Of a stretch of 17,809 bases of DNA, positions 6,745-13,705 are shown in pieces. The notes beneath the pieces were generated by a model. That model saw only the letters and a program-made list of their open reading frames with translations. It had not been told where the DNA came from and searched no databases. Position numbers and translations under genes: made by a program. Every line of letters starts with the position of its first letter. Within the stretch, counting starts at the first letter, position 1. This stretch comes from JBBDST01 sp040904765 (lineage in GTDB: Bacteria > Actinomycetota > Nitriliruptoria > Nitriliruptorales > Nitriliruptoraceae): NCBI GenBank assembly GCA_040904765.1, contig JBBDST010000056.1:1-17809 (forward strand), read 5' to 3'.

Positions 6745-7131
6745 TTATGCCTCAAGATGTTCAGTGATGACTGCATCGGCGATGCGAAACGCTGCCAACC
6801 CGGCCGGCATGCCGGCATATACCGATGCCTGCAGTACGGTTTCTTGAATGGCTTCGATCGAGCAGCCGTTGGTAAGTGCGCCACGGACATGCGCCCGCAA
6901 TTCGTCTTGTTGACCTAACGCTGCCAGCATGGCGATGTTGAGCAAACTGCGTGTTTCACGGGGCAGCCCAGGCCGTGACCAGATCGTGCCCCATGCCAGT
7001 TCGGTGACGAGTTCTTGCATCGGCCGGCTAAATGCTGAAGCGTTATCAAGCGAACGTTGCACATGTTCGTCGCCAAGTACTTCTTTACGAATGGCGAGGC
7101 CTTCGTCAAAACGTGACTGATCAGTAGCCAT
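6745..7131 (-). CDS. Carboxymuconolactone decarboxylase-family protein (PcaC-like)
   Basis: A 128-residue, all-helical CMD-family protein, probably a cytoplasmic oligomer. Family hallmarks: WGTIWSRPGLPRETR (47-61), LNIAMLAALGQQDELRAHVR (64-83, with His81), the turn NGCSIEAIQE (88-97) and VYAGMPAG (104-111). Length and motif order match 4-carboxymuconolactone decarboxylase (PcaC), but no other protocatechuate-pathway gene is in the window, so I call only the family. It lacks a CxxC, so it is not an AhpD-type peroxidase. It is the first gene of the operon. ATG 7131 has only a weak GGGGTT Shine-Dalgarno, unlike the strong sites of the downstream genes, and follows a foldable leader, so its translation may be the controlled step. 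Confidence 0.88.
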   Translation of the reverse strand: MATDQSRFDEGLAIRKEVLGDEHVQRSLDNASAFSRPMQELVTELAWGTIWSRPGLPRETRSLLNIAMLAALGQQDELRAHVRGALTNGCSIEAIQETVLQASVYAGMPAGLAAFRIADAVITEHLEA

Positions 7132-7159
7132 CGCAACCCCATTTCGTTAGCAGCATTGA

Positions 7160-7195
7160 GTCTGAGTAGTTGCGCCGGTGCACGGCCTCTCAGAC
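7160..7195 (-). promoter_or_regulatory. Leader stem-loop before the catabolic operon
   Basis: On the minus strand, GTCTGAG (7195-7189) pairs with CTCAGAC (7166-7160). Inside the loop GCCG-TGCAC-CGGC can form a second small hairpin. The structure lies between the expected transcription start near 7232 and the ATG at 7131. It could be a cis-regulatory RNA element; I recognise no known riboswitch class. Confidence 0.4.
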
Positions 7196-7200
7196 GTTCG

Positions 7201-7224
7201 GCGACACATACTTGCCTGTGTCGC
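7201..7224. promoter_or_regulatory. Perfect dyad just after the operon transcription start (candidate operator)
   Basis: GCGACACA (7201-7208), spacer TACTTGCC, TGTGTCGC (7217-7224). With the promoter at 7239-7267 it would cover about +9 to +32, a classic repressor position. The size and symmetry suit a dimeric winged-helix protein such as the MarR-type regulator at 2395-2889, but that pairing is inference. Confidence 0.5.
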
Positions 7225-7238
7225 ACTCCCGGCTTTTG

Positions 7239-7267
7239 AGCCTAGTGAACATGGGGGTCAGTGTCAC
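7239..7267 (-). promoter_or_regulatory. Sigma-70-type promoter of the catabolic operon
   Basis: On the minus strand, -35 GTGACA (7267-7262), a 17-base spacer, and -10 TAGGCT (7244-7239), which fits TAnnnT. The predicted start is near 7232, giving a leader of about 100 bases before the CMD-like gene. Confidence 0.55.
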
Positions 7268-7359
7268 AACTGGGCTTGTGCGGGCAAAATGCAACGCACC
7301 CGCTTGAAAAGGCTCTGTTGAGAAAAGCCCCAAACGGGTGTGTGAACGTGCTGTGTGTG

Positions 7360-7908
7360 TTAGGCGTTTTTGGCGAACTGGGCGTCGATCTCGATTGTGA
7401 CGGTTTTGCCAACGAGTACGCCGCCGGTTTCAAGGGCTTGATTCCAGGTGATGCCAAACGCTTCGCGATCGATGGTGGTGCTGGCGCTAAACGCGACCTT
7501 GGCGTTACCCCATGGGTCCGTGGCTTCGCCCAGATAATCGACGTCCAACACGACATCTTGCGTGACGTCGCGGATCGTCAGCCTGCCGGTGGCGGTTAGT
7601 GATGTGCTACTGGCATTGAGTTCGCGCAAAGAGAAACTCAGGTGGGGGAATATGGTCACCTCAAGAAAGTCGGCGCTTGTGACGTGCGCATCACGCTGTT
7701 CATCACCGGTAGTAAGTGAGGCTGCGTCGATTGTTGCCTGAAGGGTGGTGTCAGCGAATGCTTCGGCGATTGTGAGGTCTGCCGAGACGAGTGTGAACCG
7801 GCCCCGTACTTTTGCCACCATGAGGTGTCGAACGACGAATTCGACACTTGAATGGGATGGGTCCAGGGTGTAGGTGCCGACGGCGGGAAGTGTTATTACG
7901 GCTGACAT
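7360..7908 (-). CDS. YceI-family lipocalin-like protein
   Basis: A YceI-like beta-barrel; characterised relatives bind isoprenoid-type lipids, but the cellular role is unsettled. The 182 residues contain the family start YTLDPSHSSVEFVVRHLMVAKVRGRF (13-38), DEQRDAHVTSADFL (69-82), FPHLSF (87-92), LTIRDVTQDV (110-119) and WGNAKVAFSASTTIDREAFGITWN (133-156). No signal peptide precedes the fold, so it is probably cytoplasmic, unlike the periplasmic E. coli protein. The ATG 7908 has AAGGAA upstream; the 22-residue upstream in-frame extension has no such site and includes it, so I rejected it. It is divergent from citrate synthase and probably a single-gene unit. Downstream (7268-7359) I see GC-rich inverted repeats that might terminate it, none convincing. 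Confidence 0.9.
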   Translation of the reverse strand: MSAVITLPAVGTYTLDPSHSSVEFVVRHLMVAKVRGRFTLVSADLTIAEAFADTTLQATIDAASLTTGDEQRDAHVTSADFLEVTIFPHLSFSLRELNASSTSLTATGRLTIRDVTQDVVLDVDYLGEATDPWGNAKVAFSASTTIDREAFGITWNQALETGGVLVGKTVTIEIDAQFAKNA

Positions 7909-7978
7909 TGAACGTTCCTTCAGGCTAAATTTAAGGATAGTCCCACACCATTGCAGAACTATTTGATTGTGCAACTAT

Positions 7979-8012
7979 ACACAAGGAAGTTGCATGCGCA
8001 ACTTCCTTGTGT
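7979..8012. repeat. Perfect 15-bp inverted repeat between yceI and gltA
   Basis: Left arm ACACAAGGAAGTTGC (7979-7993), spacer ATGC, right arm GCAACTTCCTTGTGT (7998-8012). It lies 71 bases before the YceI start and 106 bases before the citrate synthase start, in a divergent gap where no gene ends. It is too symmetrical to be chance. It may be an operator for one or both genes, or a leader hairpin; there is no T-tract supporting a terminator. Confidence 0.8.
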
Positions 8013-8117
8013 CGGCTGTGTTGTCGTGCCAAACCGACCCGGATCTGCGTTTGACGCAGGATGGCGCTAGCGTGGAGCTTTCAGTCACCACTGACGCGAC
8101 GAGGAGAGCGCATTCCC

Positions 8118-9401
8118 ATGGGTGAGAACACGGACACGCTCACGATTACCGACAACCGCACCGGCCAGACCTACACCGTGCCGATCGCCGACGGGGCGAT
8201 CCGCTCGATGGATCTGCGTGCAATCAAAACCAGTGATGATGACTTCGGCTTGCTCGCCTACGACCCGGCATTCAAAAACACCGCCAGCGTACGCAGCGAA
8301 ATCACCTACATCGACGGTGACGCTGGCGTACTTGAGTACCGCGGCTACCCGATCGAACAGCTCGCCAAACACTCATCCTTCTTGGAAGTGGCACACCTGC
8401 TCATCGAAGGTGAACTGCCAAACGACACGGAACTCGACGCGTGGTCGCACGAAATCACCCACCACACGTTCATCCACGAAAACATCAAACGTTTCCTTGG
8501 CGGCTTTCACCACGACGCACACCCGATGGGCATGCTCATCTCAGCCGTGGCAGGTCTCTCCACCTTCTATCCCGAAGCCAAAGACATCCACGACCCAGAA
8601 AACCGTCACCTGCAGATGGTGCGTTTAATCGCCAAATTCCCCACTCTGGCAGCGTTTTCTTATCGGCACTCCATTGGCATGCGTTACGCCTACCCCGACA
8701 ACGACCTAACGTTCTCCGGCAACTTCCTCAACATGATGTGGAAGACCACGGAACTGAAATACGAACCAAACCCGGTGCTTGAGCGTGCTCTTGACGTGCT
8801 GTTGATTCTGCACGGAGACCACGAACAAAACTGCTCCACCACCACGATGCGCACCATCGGTTCGTCCCACGCCGACCCCTACAGCGCCGCAGCCGGCGCT
8901 TCAGCAGCGCTGTATGGCCCGCTGCACGGTGGTGCCAACGAAGCAGTCCTGCGCATGCTTGAAGAAATCGGCTCAGTCGAGCGCGTCCCCGAATACGTGA
9001 AAAAAGCCAAGAACGGCGAATTTCGTCTGATGGGCTTTGGTCACCGCGTCTACAAGAACTTCGACCCGCGGTCGAAAGTAATCCGCGAACTCGCCGAAGA
9101 AGTATTTGACGTAACCGGCCGCAACCCGCTGATCGACATCGCCATCGAACTACAACGCATCGCACTTGAAGACGACTACTTCGTTGAACGCAAGCTCTAC
9201 CCCAACGTCGACTACTACTCGGGCATCATCTATCAGGCGATGGGGCTTCCAACCTCCATGTTCCCGGTGCTGTTCGCCCTTGGTCGCATCCCCGGCTGGC
9301 TCGCCCACTGGCAAGAAAACCTGCTCGACGATGAACAGGCGATCGCCCGTCCACGTCAGCTGTACATGGGTCACACCACACGCGACTACCCAACGGCGTA
9401 A
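8118..9401 (+). CDS. gltA: Citrate synthase (type II, hexameric-type)
   Basis: Condenses acetyl-CoA and oxaloacetate to citrate at the entry to the TCA cycle. The 427 residues match GltA in length and carry the N-terminal beta extension (about 1-60) typical of the E. coli-like hexameric enzymes. The catalytic triad is visible: His270 in LYGPLHGGANEA, His309 in MGFGHRVYKNFDPRS and Asp365 in PNVDYYSGI. GDHEQNCSTTTMRTIGSS (233-250) and the closing RPRQLYMG (411-418) are also typical. ATG 8118 follows GAGGAG (8101-8106); an in-frame ATG at 8061 lies in the leader and has no RBS. It is a single-gene unit followed by a terminator hairpin, divergent from yceI. A methylcitrate synthase is less likely, since those usually lack the N-terminal extension. 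Confidence 0.96.
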   Translation: MGENTDTLTITDNRTGQTYTVPIADGAIRSMDLRAIKTSDDDFGLLAYDPAFKNTASVRSEITYIDGDAGVLEYRGYPIEQLAKHSSFLEVAHLLIEGELPNDTELDAWSHEITHHTFIHENIKRFLGGFHHDAHPMGMLISAVAGLSTFYPEAKDIHDPENRHLQMVRLIAKFPTLAAFSYRHSIGMRYAYPDNDLTFSGNFLNMMWKTTELKYEPNPVLERALDVLLILHGDHEQNCSTTTMRTIGSSHADPYSAAAGASAALYGPLHGGANEAVLRMLEEIGSVERVPEYVKKAKNGEFRLMGFGHRVYKNFDPRSKVIRELAEEVFDVTGRNPLIDIAIELQRIALEDDYFVERKLYPNVDYYSGIIYQAMGLPTSMFPVLFALGRIPGWLAHWQENLLDDEQAIARPRQLYMGHTTRDYPTA

Positions 9402-9421
9402 CCAAACAGCCAGACACCAAA

Positions 9422-9459
9422 CGAAAACCGGCTCAACCGTTTAGGTGGGCCGGTTTTCG
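9422..9459 (+). terminator. Terminator hairpin at the gltA / ABC-F convergent junction
   Basis: CGAAAACCGGC (9422-9432) pairs with GCCGGTTTTCG (9449-9459), an 11-bp perfect stem with a 16-base loop. It starts 20 bases after the gltA stop, and the right arm lies in the last codons of the convergent ABC-F gene (stop at 9441). The stem supplies an A-run and T-run on opposite strands, so it could serve both genes. Confidence 0.75.
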
Positions 9460-11399
9460 CCTATCGCCTTCTCACGTACCGCCTCAGCCTGCTCCCAAGC
9501 GGCATACAGCGTCGCGGCCCGCTCTTTTGCAGCCGCATGCTCGGCAATGACAGCCGAGGACCGTGCTGTGTCGTTATAGATCTTGGGATCCGCAAGTTCG
9601 TGCTGCAATGCGGCAATACGATCTTCAAGCGCTGCTAACGCCGCTTCGAGCCGTTTCACCGTCGCACTCAACGCTTTCAATTTGGCCGGATCGCGCGCCG
9701 CTTTTGACTTTGCCGGCTTTTTCGCCTGTTTCGCCACAACCGGCTGAACGGGCGTGTTGCGCTGTGCTTGGCGCTGCAGATACGTCTCATAATCGTCATC
9801 AAACACACGCACCACACCGTCGCGCACATCCACAATCATGTCGGCAACAGCCCGAATGACATGCCGGTCGTGCGTAATCACCACCACCGTGCCCGGATAG
9901 GCCTGAATGGCGTCTTCCAATACGTCACGTGACGCCAAATCGAGATGGTTTGTGGGTTCGTCCAGCAGCAACAGTTGAGCCGGAGAAGCCATCAACTTCG
10001 CCAACCCTAAACGAGTGCGTTCACCGCCCGACAACTCCCCAACCGTCCGTTCAGCCAAATCCCCAGGAAAACCAAACGCTCCCAGCATGCTGCGATAATT
10101 AAGCCCACGGTGCTTTGGTGGAATCGCCATCAAAAACTCGTCGGCAACACTTTTCGTCAGATCCATAATTTCGGCCTGATGCTGATCAATCACCCGCACG
10201 TCAACACCCGCACCCAAACTCACCTCACCACTGGTAGGGGTAAGGGTTCCTGCCAACAGGCGCATCAACGTGGTTTTTCCGGCCCCATTGGGTCCCAACA
10301 ACGCAACCTTGGCGCCACGCTCAATCACCAACGACACGTCATGCAACACTGGCGTGTCTGTATACACAAAATTGACCTGCTTGACTTCAGCAACGACCCG
10401 CGGGGAACGTTCGGGTTCTGGGAACGCAAATTTGGCGCTGCGTGCCTTGGCTTCAGGCAGATTGATCCGCTCGATACGGTCAAGCTGTTTGATCCGCGAC
10501 TGCACCTGACGTGCTTTCGTCGCTTTATACCGAAACCGTTCCACAAACTGCTGCTGCTGCGACAAAAACCGGTCTTGCTGCGCTTTGGCAGACCGAAGCG
10601 CCTGCAGACGTTCCTCACGTTGGGCCACAAACGCCGCAAAACCGCCTTCTTCTTCGGCGATGATGCCCCGACGCACGTCATACGTTTGAGCTGTACCGGC
10701 AGCCAGTTCAATAATCACATCGGCCGTCGCATCAATAAAATCTCGGTCGTGACTTACCAGCAGCACCGCACCGGCAACCCCACCAAGCACCGACTCGAGC
10801 CATCCGATCGAATCAATATCAAGATGGTTGGTCGGCTCATCCAAAATCAGCACGTCAGGGGCGGCCAGTAGCAACCGGGCCAACGCAACACGCACACGCC
10901 AACCACCCGACAAGCTTTTCGTTGGCGCATCAACCGCCTCAGGTGTGAACCCTAAACCTGACAGCATCCGCTGCGCATCAGCCTCCCAGTTGTACCCGCC
11001 AGCTTGGCGAAATTCGTCCTGGGCGTCACTCAACGCCTGCATATCTTGATCACTCGGAGCGCCATTAGCCCCACTAATACGGTGAGCCAACTGGTCAATG
11101 CGTGCGTCCAACTCGACCAGTTTCACCGCACCAGACATGACATGAGCTAGCACCGTCTGCTCATCAGCCAGATCGTCAACGATGTCTTGCGGCAGAAAAC
11201 CGACCGTTAAGTCTCTTGGGCGTGTCACTTCACCTGCCGTAGGTGGCCGCAAACCCATCAGCACCGACAACAACGTCGATTTGCCGGCACCGTTGCCACC
11301 AACCAACGCCGTCACCTGGCCAGGAACGACCCGTAACGTCACATCATTGAACAGCGGGCGTCCACCCACATCAACGGCCAAACCAGTACAACTGAGCAC
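9441..11399 (-). CDS. ABC-F family ATPase, YdiF/YheS-like ribosome-associated protein
   Basis: A soluble tandem-ATPase ABC-F protein; relatives bind the ribosomal E site and relieve stalling or confer antibiotic protection. The 652 residues show two full cassettes: Walker A GGNGAGKST (34-42) and GPNGAGKTT (369-377); signatures LSGGW (163-167) and LSGGE (456-460); Walker B LILDEPTNHLD (184-194) and LLLDEPTNHLD (477-487). The linker (about 255-315), with QQQQFVERFRYKATKARQVQ (281-300), is the P-site tRNA interaction element. The C-terminal extension has a basic AK/PAK stretch (about 556-575) and a coiled coil (575-642). No membrane segment, so not a transporter. I chose GTG 11399, with GGAG seven bases upstream, over a start at 11465 that would prepend 22 residues of non-family sequence. 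It is divergent from the Uup-like gene. Confidence 0.92.
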   Translation of the reverse strand: MLSCTGLAVDVGGRPLFNDVTLRVVPGQVTALVGGNGAGKSTLLSVLMGLRPPTAGEVTRPRDLTVGFLPQDIVDDLADEQTVLAHVMSGAVKLVELDARIDQLAHRISGANGAPSDQDMQALSDAQDEFRQAGGYNWEADAQRMLSGLGFTPEAVDAPTKSLSGGWRVRVALARLLLAAPDVLILDEPTNHLDIDSIGWLESVLGGVAGAVLLVSHDRDFIDATADVIIELAAGTAQTYDVRRGIIAEEEGGFAAFVAQREERLQALRSAKAQQDRFLSQQQQFVERFRYKATKARQVQSRIKQLDRIERINLPEAKARSAKFAFPEPERSPRVVAEVKQVNFVYTDTPVLHDVSLVIERGAKVALLGPNGAGKTTLMRLLAGTLTPTSGEVSLGAGVDVRVIDQHQAEIMDLTKSVADEFLMAIPPKHRGLNYRSMLGAFGFPGDLAERTVGELSGGERTRLGLAKLMASPAQLLLLDEPTNHLDLASRDVLEDAIQAYPGTVVVITHDRHVIRAVADMIVDVRDGVVRVFDDDYETYLQRQAQRNTPVQPVVAKQAKKPAKSKAARDPAKLKALSATVKRLEAALAALEDRIAALQHELADPKIYNDTARSSAVIAEHAAAKERAATLYAAWEQAEAVREKAIGENRPT

Positions 11400-11456
11400 G
11401 CGCAAACTCCAACACGAAAAAGACAGACGGACACGACAGCGACGCAGCATGCAAAT

Positions 11457-11473
11457 CGTCACCACGGGTGACG
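11457..11473. promoter_or_regulatory. Perfect 7-bp dyad in the -35 region of the Uup-like gene
   Basis: CGTCACC (11457-11463), spacer ACG, GGTGACG (11467-11473). It ends three bases before the candidate -10 box at 11477, so a bound protein would cover the -35 region. It also lies upstream of the divergent ABC-F gene. Confidence 0.4.
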
Positions 11474-11476
11474 GCG

Positions 11477-11482
11477 TACGCT
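11477..11482 (+). promoter_or_regulatory. -10 box of a probable leaderless promoter for the Uup-like gene
   Basis: TACGCT fits TAnnnT and is followed by six bases and then ATG 11489. No Shine-Dalgarno precedes this ATG, so the message may be leaderless. No clear -35 is seen. Confidence 0.45.
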
Positions 11483-11488
11483 TACGCC

Positions 11489-13231
11489 ATGCACCTTATC
11501 TCGTTAGATAATGTTTCCTATGTGGTCGACGATCGCCCGCTGTTTGCCGGCGTGTCATTTGGCATCACCAGCGGCGACAAAGTCGCCATTGTTGGACCAA
11601 ACGGTGCCGGCAAATCAACACTGTTAAAGATTATCGCCCAACAGCTCACCCCGACTACCGGAACGGTCATTCACCGCAACGGATTACGTATCGGCATGCT
11701 GACTCAACACTCCCCTGACGTTGCCATCGCCGCTCACCCTTACATAATGCAACAAAACCCGGGTTTACGTGATGACGAAGCCGACGCGCTCTTAAGCCGT
11801 CTCAACATCGCCGCCGACCTCCAACTTGCCGACGCTTCCGGCGGTGAACGTCGACGGGTAGATCTTGCGGCGCTGCTGGCACTACCCCACGATCTGCTGA
11901 TTTTGGACGAACCGACCAACCACCTTGACATCGACACGATCAACTGGCTTGAACAGCGCCTTGCAAGTCACGCCGGCGCCCTTGTGCTTGTCACCCACGA
12001 CCGCTACGTGCTCGAACGCCTCACCACCCGGATGCTCGACATCAGCCCCACCTCAGCCATCACACCGGCTGATGTGATGTGGCATGAAGGCAACTACTCG
12101 TCGTTGCTGTTCGCCCGTCTGGAACGTGACGATGCCAAAGCCCAACAGACCCGTCGCGCCCAAAATCTGTTACGTAAAGAAGTTGCCTGGCTACGCCGCC
12201 AACCCCAGGCACGGGCAAGCAAACCCAAGTTTCGGCGTGAACAAGTCGACGTCCTGCGCGAACAAGCAAGCACCGACGCCGACGATCAACCGCTTGAACT
12301 GGGCACCGGACGCCGCCGGCTTGGCAACGACGTGTTTCGCCTCGAAAATGTGGCGTTGCGTTTTGGCGACACGACCATCCTTCATGACGTCAACGTCACC
12401 ATCGGCCCGGGCGAACGAGTCGGCATTGTCGGTGCCAACGGCGCCGGCAAAACCAGTCTGCTGCGGCTACTTACCGGCGAACACGAACCCACCACCGGCA
12501 CCATCAAACGCGGCCACACGGTTGTTGCCGGCATCTACACCCAGCAACTACCTGCCGTTGACGAGCGCGTTGCGGTCATCGACACGATCACCGCCATTGC
12601 CCCGCATGTGCCACTGGCCAACGGCGAGACACTGCCGGCAAACCGGCTGGCAGAACGGTTTGGGTTCAACCCTCAACAGCAACGCACGCCGGTCGCGCGG
12701 TTAAGCGGTGGCGAACGCCGTCGTCTAGCCCTGCTGCACCTGCTGATCGACGCACCCAATGTCATTTTGCTTGACGAACCCACCAACGATCTTGATCTTG
12801 ACACGCTGGCAGTGCTTGAGGATTACCTCGACGGTTTTACCGGCACGCTAATCTGTGCGACCCACGACCGGTATGTGCTGGAACGTCTCACCGACCGTGT
12901 GCTGGTTGTGGCCAACACTACGGTGAGTGAAACCGGCCAAGCTGAACCACTAGACGAAACCCGTCGCAGTATGGACCTGCCCTCAACTGGACGCTCATCC
13001 CGTAACGACAATCAACGACGTCAGCAGCAGCGTCGTGAACTGCGTCAAATCGAACAGCGTCTGGAACGCTTGCAGCGTGACCAAAAAAAGTTGGAAGCGG
13101 CGATGGCGGCCAACAGCACCGAGGCCGAAACGTTGGCTGCGTTAAGCCAGCAGCATGCACAAACGTGCACGGATATTGCTGACGTTGAGGAACAGTGGCT
13201 GATGCTCGCTGATGAACTTGACGTCGTGTGA
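11489..13231 (+). CDS. uup: ABC-F family ATPase, Uup-like
   Basis: A soluble tandem-ATPase protein; E. coli Uup acts on ribosomes and on branched DNA intermediates. The 580 residues have Walker A GPNGAGKST (36-44) and GANGAGKTS (315-323), Walker B LILDEPTNHLD (137-147) and LLDEPTNDLDLD (427-438), and a typical second signature LSGGE (405-409). The first signature reads ASGGE (116-120), with Ala for Leu. The linker EVAWLRRQPQARASKPKFRR (231-250) is the Uup-type element. A C-terminal coiled coil (about 508-577, rich in Gln, Arg and Glu) matches the Uup DNA-binding extension. ATG 11489 is the homologous start; an in-frame GTG at 11468 lies within the promoter dyad. It ends seven bases from the convergent stop of the next gene. 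Paralogue, not near-copy, of the neighbour at 9441. Confidence 0.92.
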   Translation: MHLISLDNVSYVVDDRPLFAGVSFGITSGDKVAIVGPNGAGKSTLLKIIAQQLTPTTGTVIHRNGLRIGMLTQHSPDVAIAAHPYIMQQNPGLRDDEADALLSRLNIAADLQLADASGGERRRVDLAALLALPHDLLILDEPTNHLDIDTINWLEQRLASHAGALVLVTHDRYVLERLTTRMLDISPTSAITPADVMWHEGNYSSLLFARLERDDAKAQQTRRAQNLLRKEVAWLRRQPQARASKPKFRREQVDVLREQASTDADDQPLELGTGRRRLGNDVFRLENVALRFGDTTILHDVNVTIGPGERVGIVGANGAGKTSLLRLLTGEHEPTTGTIKRGHTVVAGIYTQQLPAVDERVAVIDTITAIAPHVPLANGETLPANRLAERFGFNPQQQRTPVARLSGGERRRLALLHLLIDAPNVILLDEPTNDLDLDTLAVLEDYLDGFTGTLICATHDRYVLERLTDRVLVVANTTVSETGQAEPLDETRRSMDLPSTGRSSRNDNQRRQQQRRELRQIEQRLERLQRDQKKLEAAMAANSTEAETLAALSQQHAQTCTDIADVEEQWLMLADELDVV

Positions 13232-13238
13232 CGGTGAG

Positions 13239-13700
13239 TTAAAACACCAGCGGTAGGCGCATCCGTTCTTCTTCTACGCCAACGACCGCCCCAAAGACCT
13301 GTCCGGCGCCAGCCAACTGATCGAGCGTGTCCGCAAGCTGTTGGCCAGCCAAATCGTGTGGCAGGATCGTGCCGGTAACCATCACCAGCATCGTGCCGCG
13401 CAGCTTTACTGCCATAGCGGCCCAGTTGCTATCAATCCCGTCGCGGGTAGCACGCAACAGCACATCCCCGTCAAGGTCTGCCAGTCGTAACTCGCCATCT
13501 TCTAACCGAAAACCAACTTTGGCGCCAAGGGGCAGTTGCGCACCAACAACCTGTTTAAGTGGTTGCAGACCTGCTTCACGTAACGCCGTGTCAAGAGCAA
13601 CGCCTGCCGGCGTGTCCGGGATCGAAGCAATCAGCATCGGCAGATTGCCAAGCACCAGGGTTTGTAACCCGACCCCGACGTTCACAGGCAGCTGATTCAT
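13239..13700 (-). CDS. Unrecognised 153-aa protein coupled to the SDR gene
   Basis: I do not recognise this protein. It is full length, with an ATG five bases after the SDR stop; the nearest Shine-Dalgarno, GGAGA, lies inside the SDR 3' end, so translational coupling is likely. It has no Cys, no signal peptide and no clear membrane helix, although 11-37 and 103-112 are hydrophobic. The pattern is alternating: a helix-like start (1-50, with Pro22, Pro29 and Pro32), beta-like segments GAKVGFRLEDGELRLADLDG (59-78) and DVLLRATRDG (79-88), RGTMLVMVTGTILP (101-114), then a helix (117-130) and a terminal strand with EEER (143-146). It could be a small alpha/beta binding domain. Low confidence in any role beyond partnership with the SDR. 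Confidence 0.75.
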   Translation of the reverse strand: MNQLPVNVGVGLQTLVLGNLPMLIASIPDTPAGVALDTALREAGLQPLKQVVGAQLPLGAKVGFRLEDGELRLADLDGDVLLRATRDGIDSNWAAMAVKLRGTMLVMVTGTILPHDLAGQQLADTLDQLAGAGQVFGAVVGVEEERMRLPLVF

Positions 13701-13705
13701 TAGTG

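Noticed and set aside
7268..7359. Terminator for yceI from GC-rich inverted repeats (for example GCGGG/CCCGC)
   Set aside because: Alternative pairings compete, stems are only 4-5 bp, and no clear U-tract follows; not strong enough to list.
8045..8073. TTGACG -35 with a TAGCGT -10 as the gltA promoter
   Set aside because: The spacer is only 11 bases and no other -10 fits; a 6-bp dyad CTGCGT-TTG-ACGCAG explains part of the match. The promoter stays unassigned.
8122..8628. 168-codon plus-strand frame inside gltA
   Set aside because: Out-of-frame shadow with extreme Thr/Ser/Pro/Arg composition; the citrate synthase frame explains the region.
10110..10871. 253-codon plus-strand frame opposite the YdiF-like ABC-F gene
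   Set aside because: It is the complement of two clearly conserved ATPase cassettes, has no RBS and no recognisable protein pattern.
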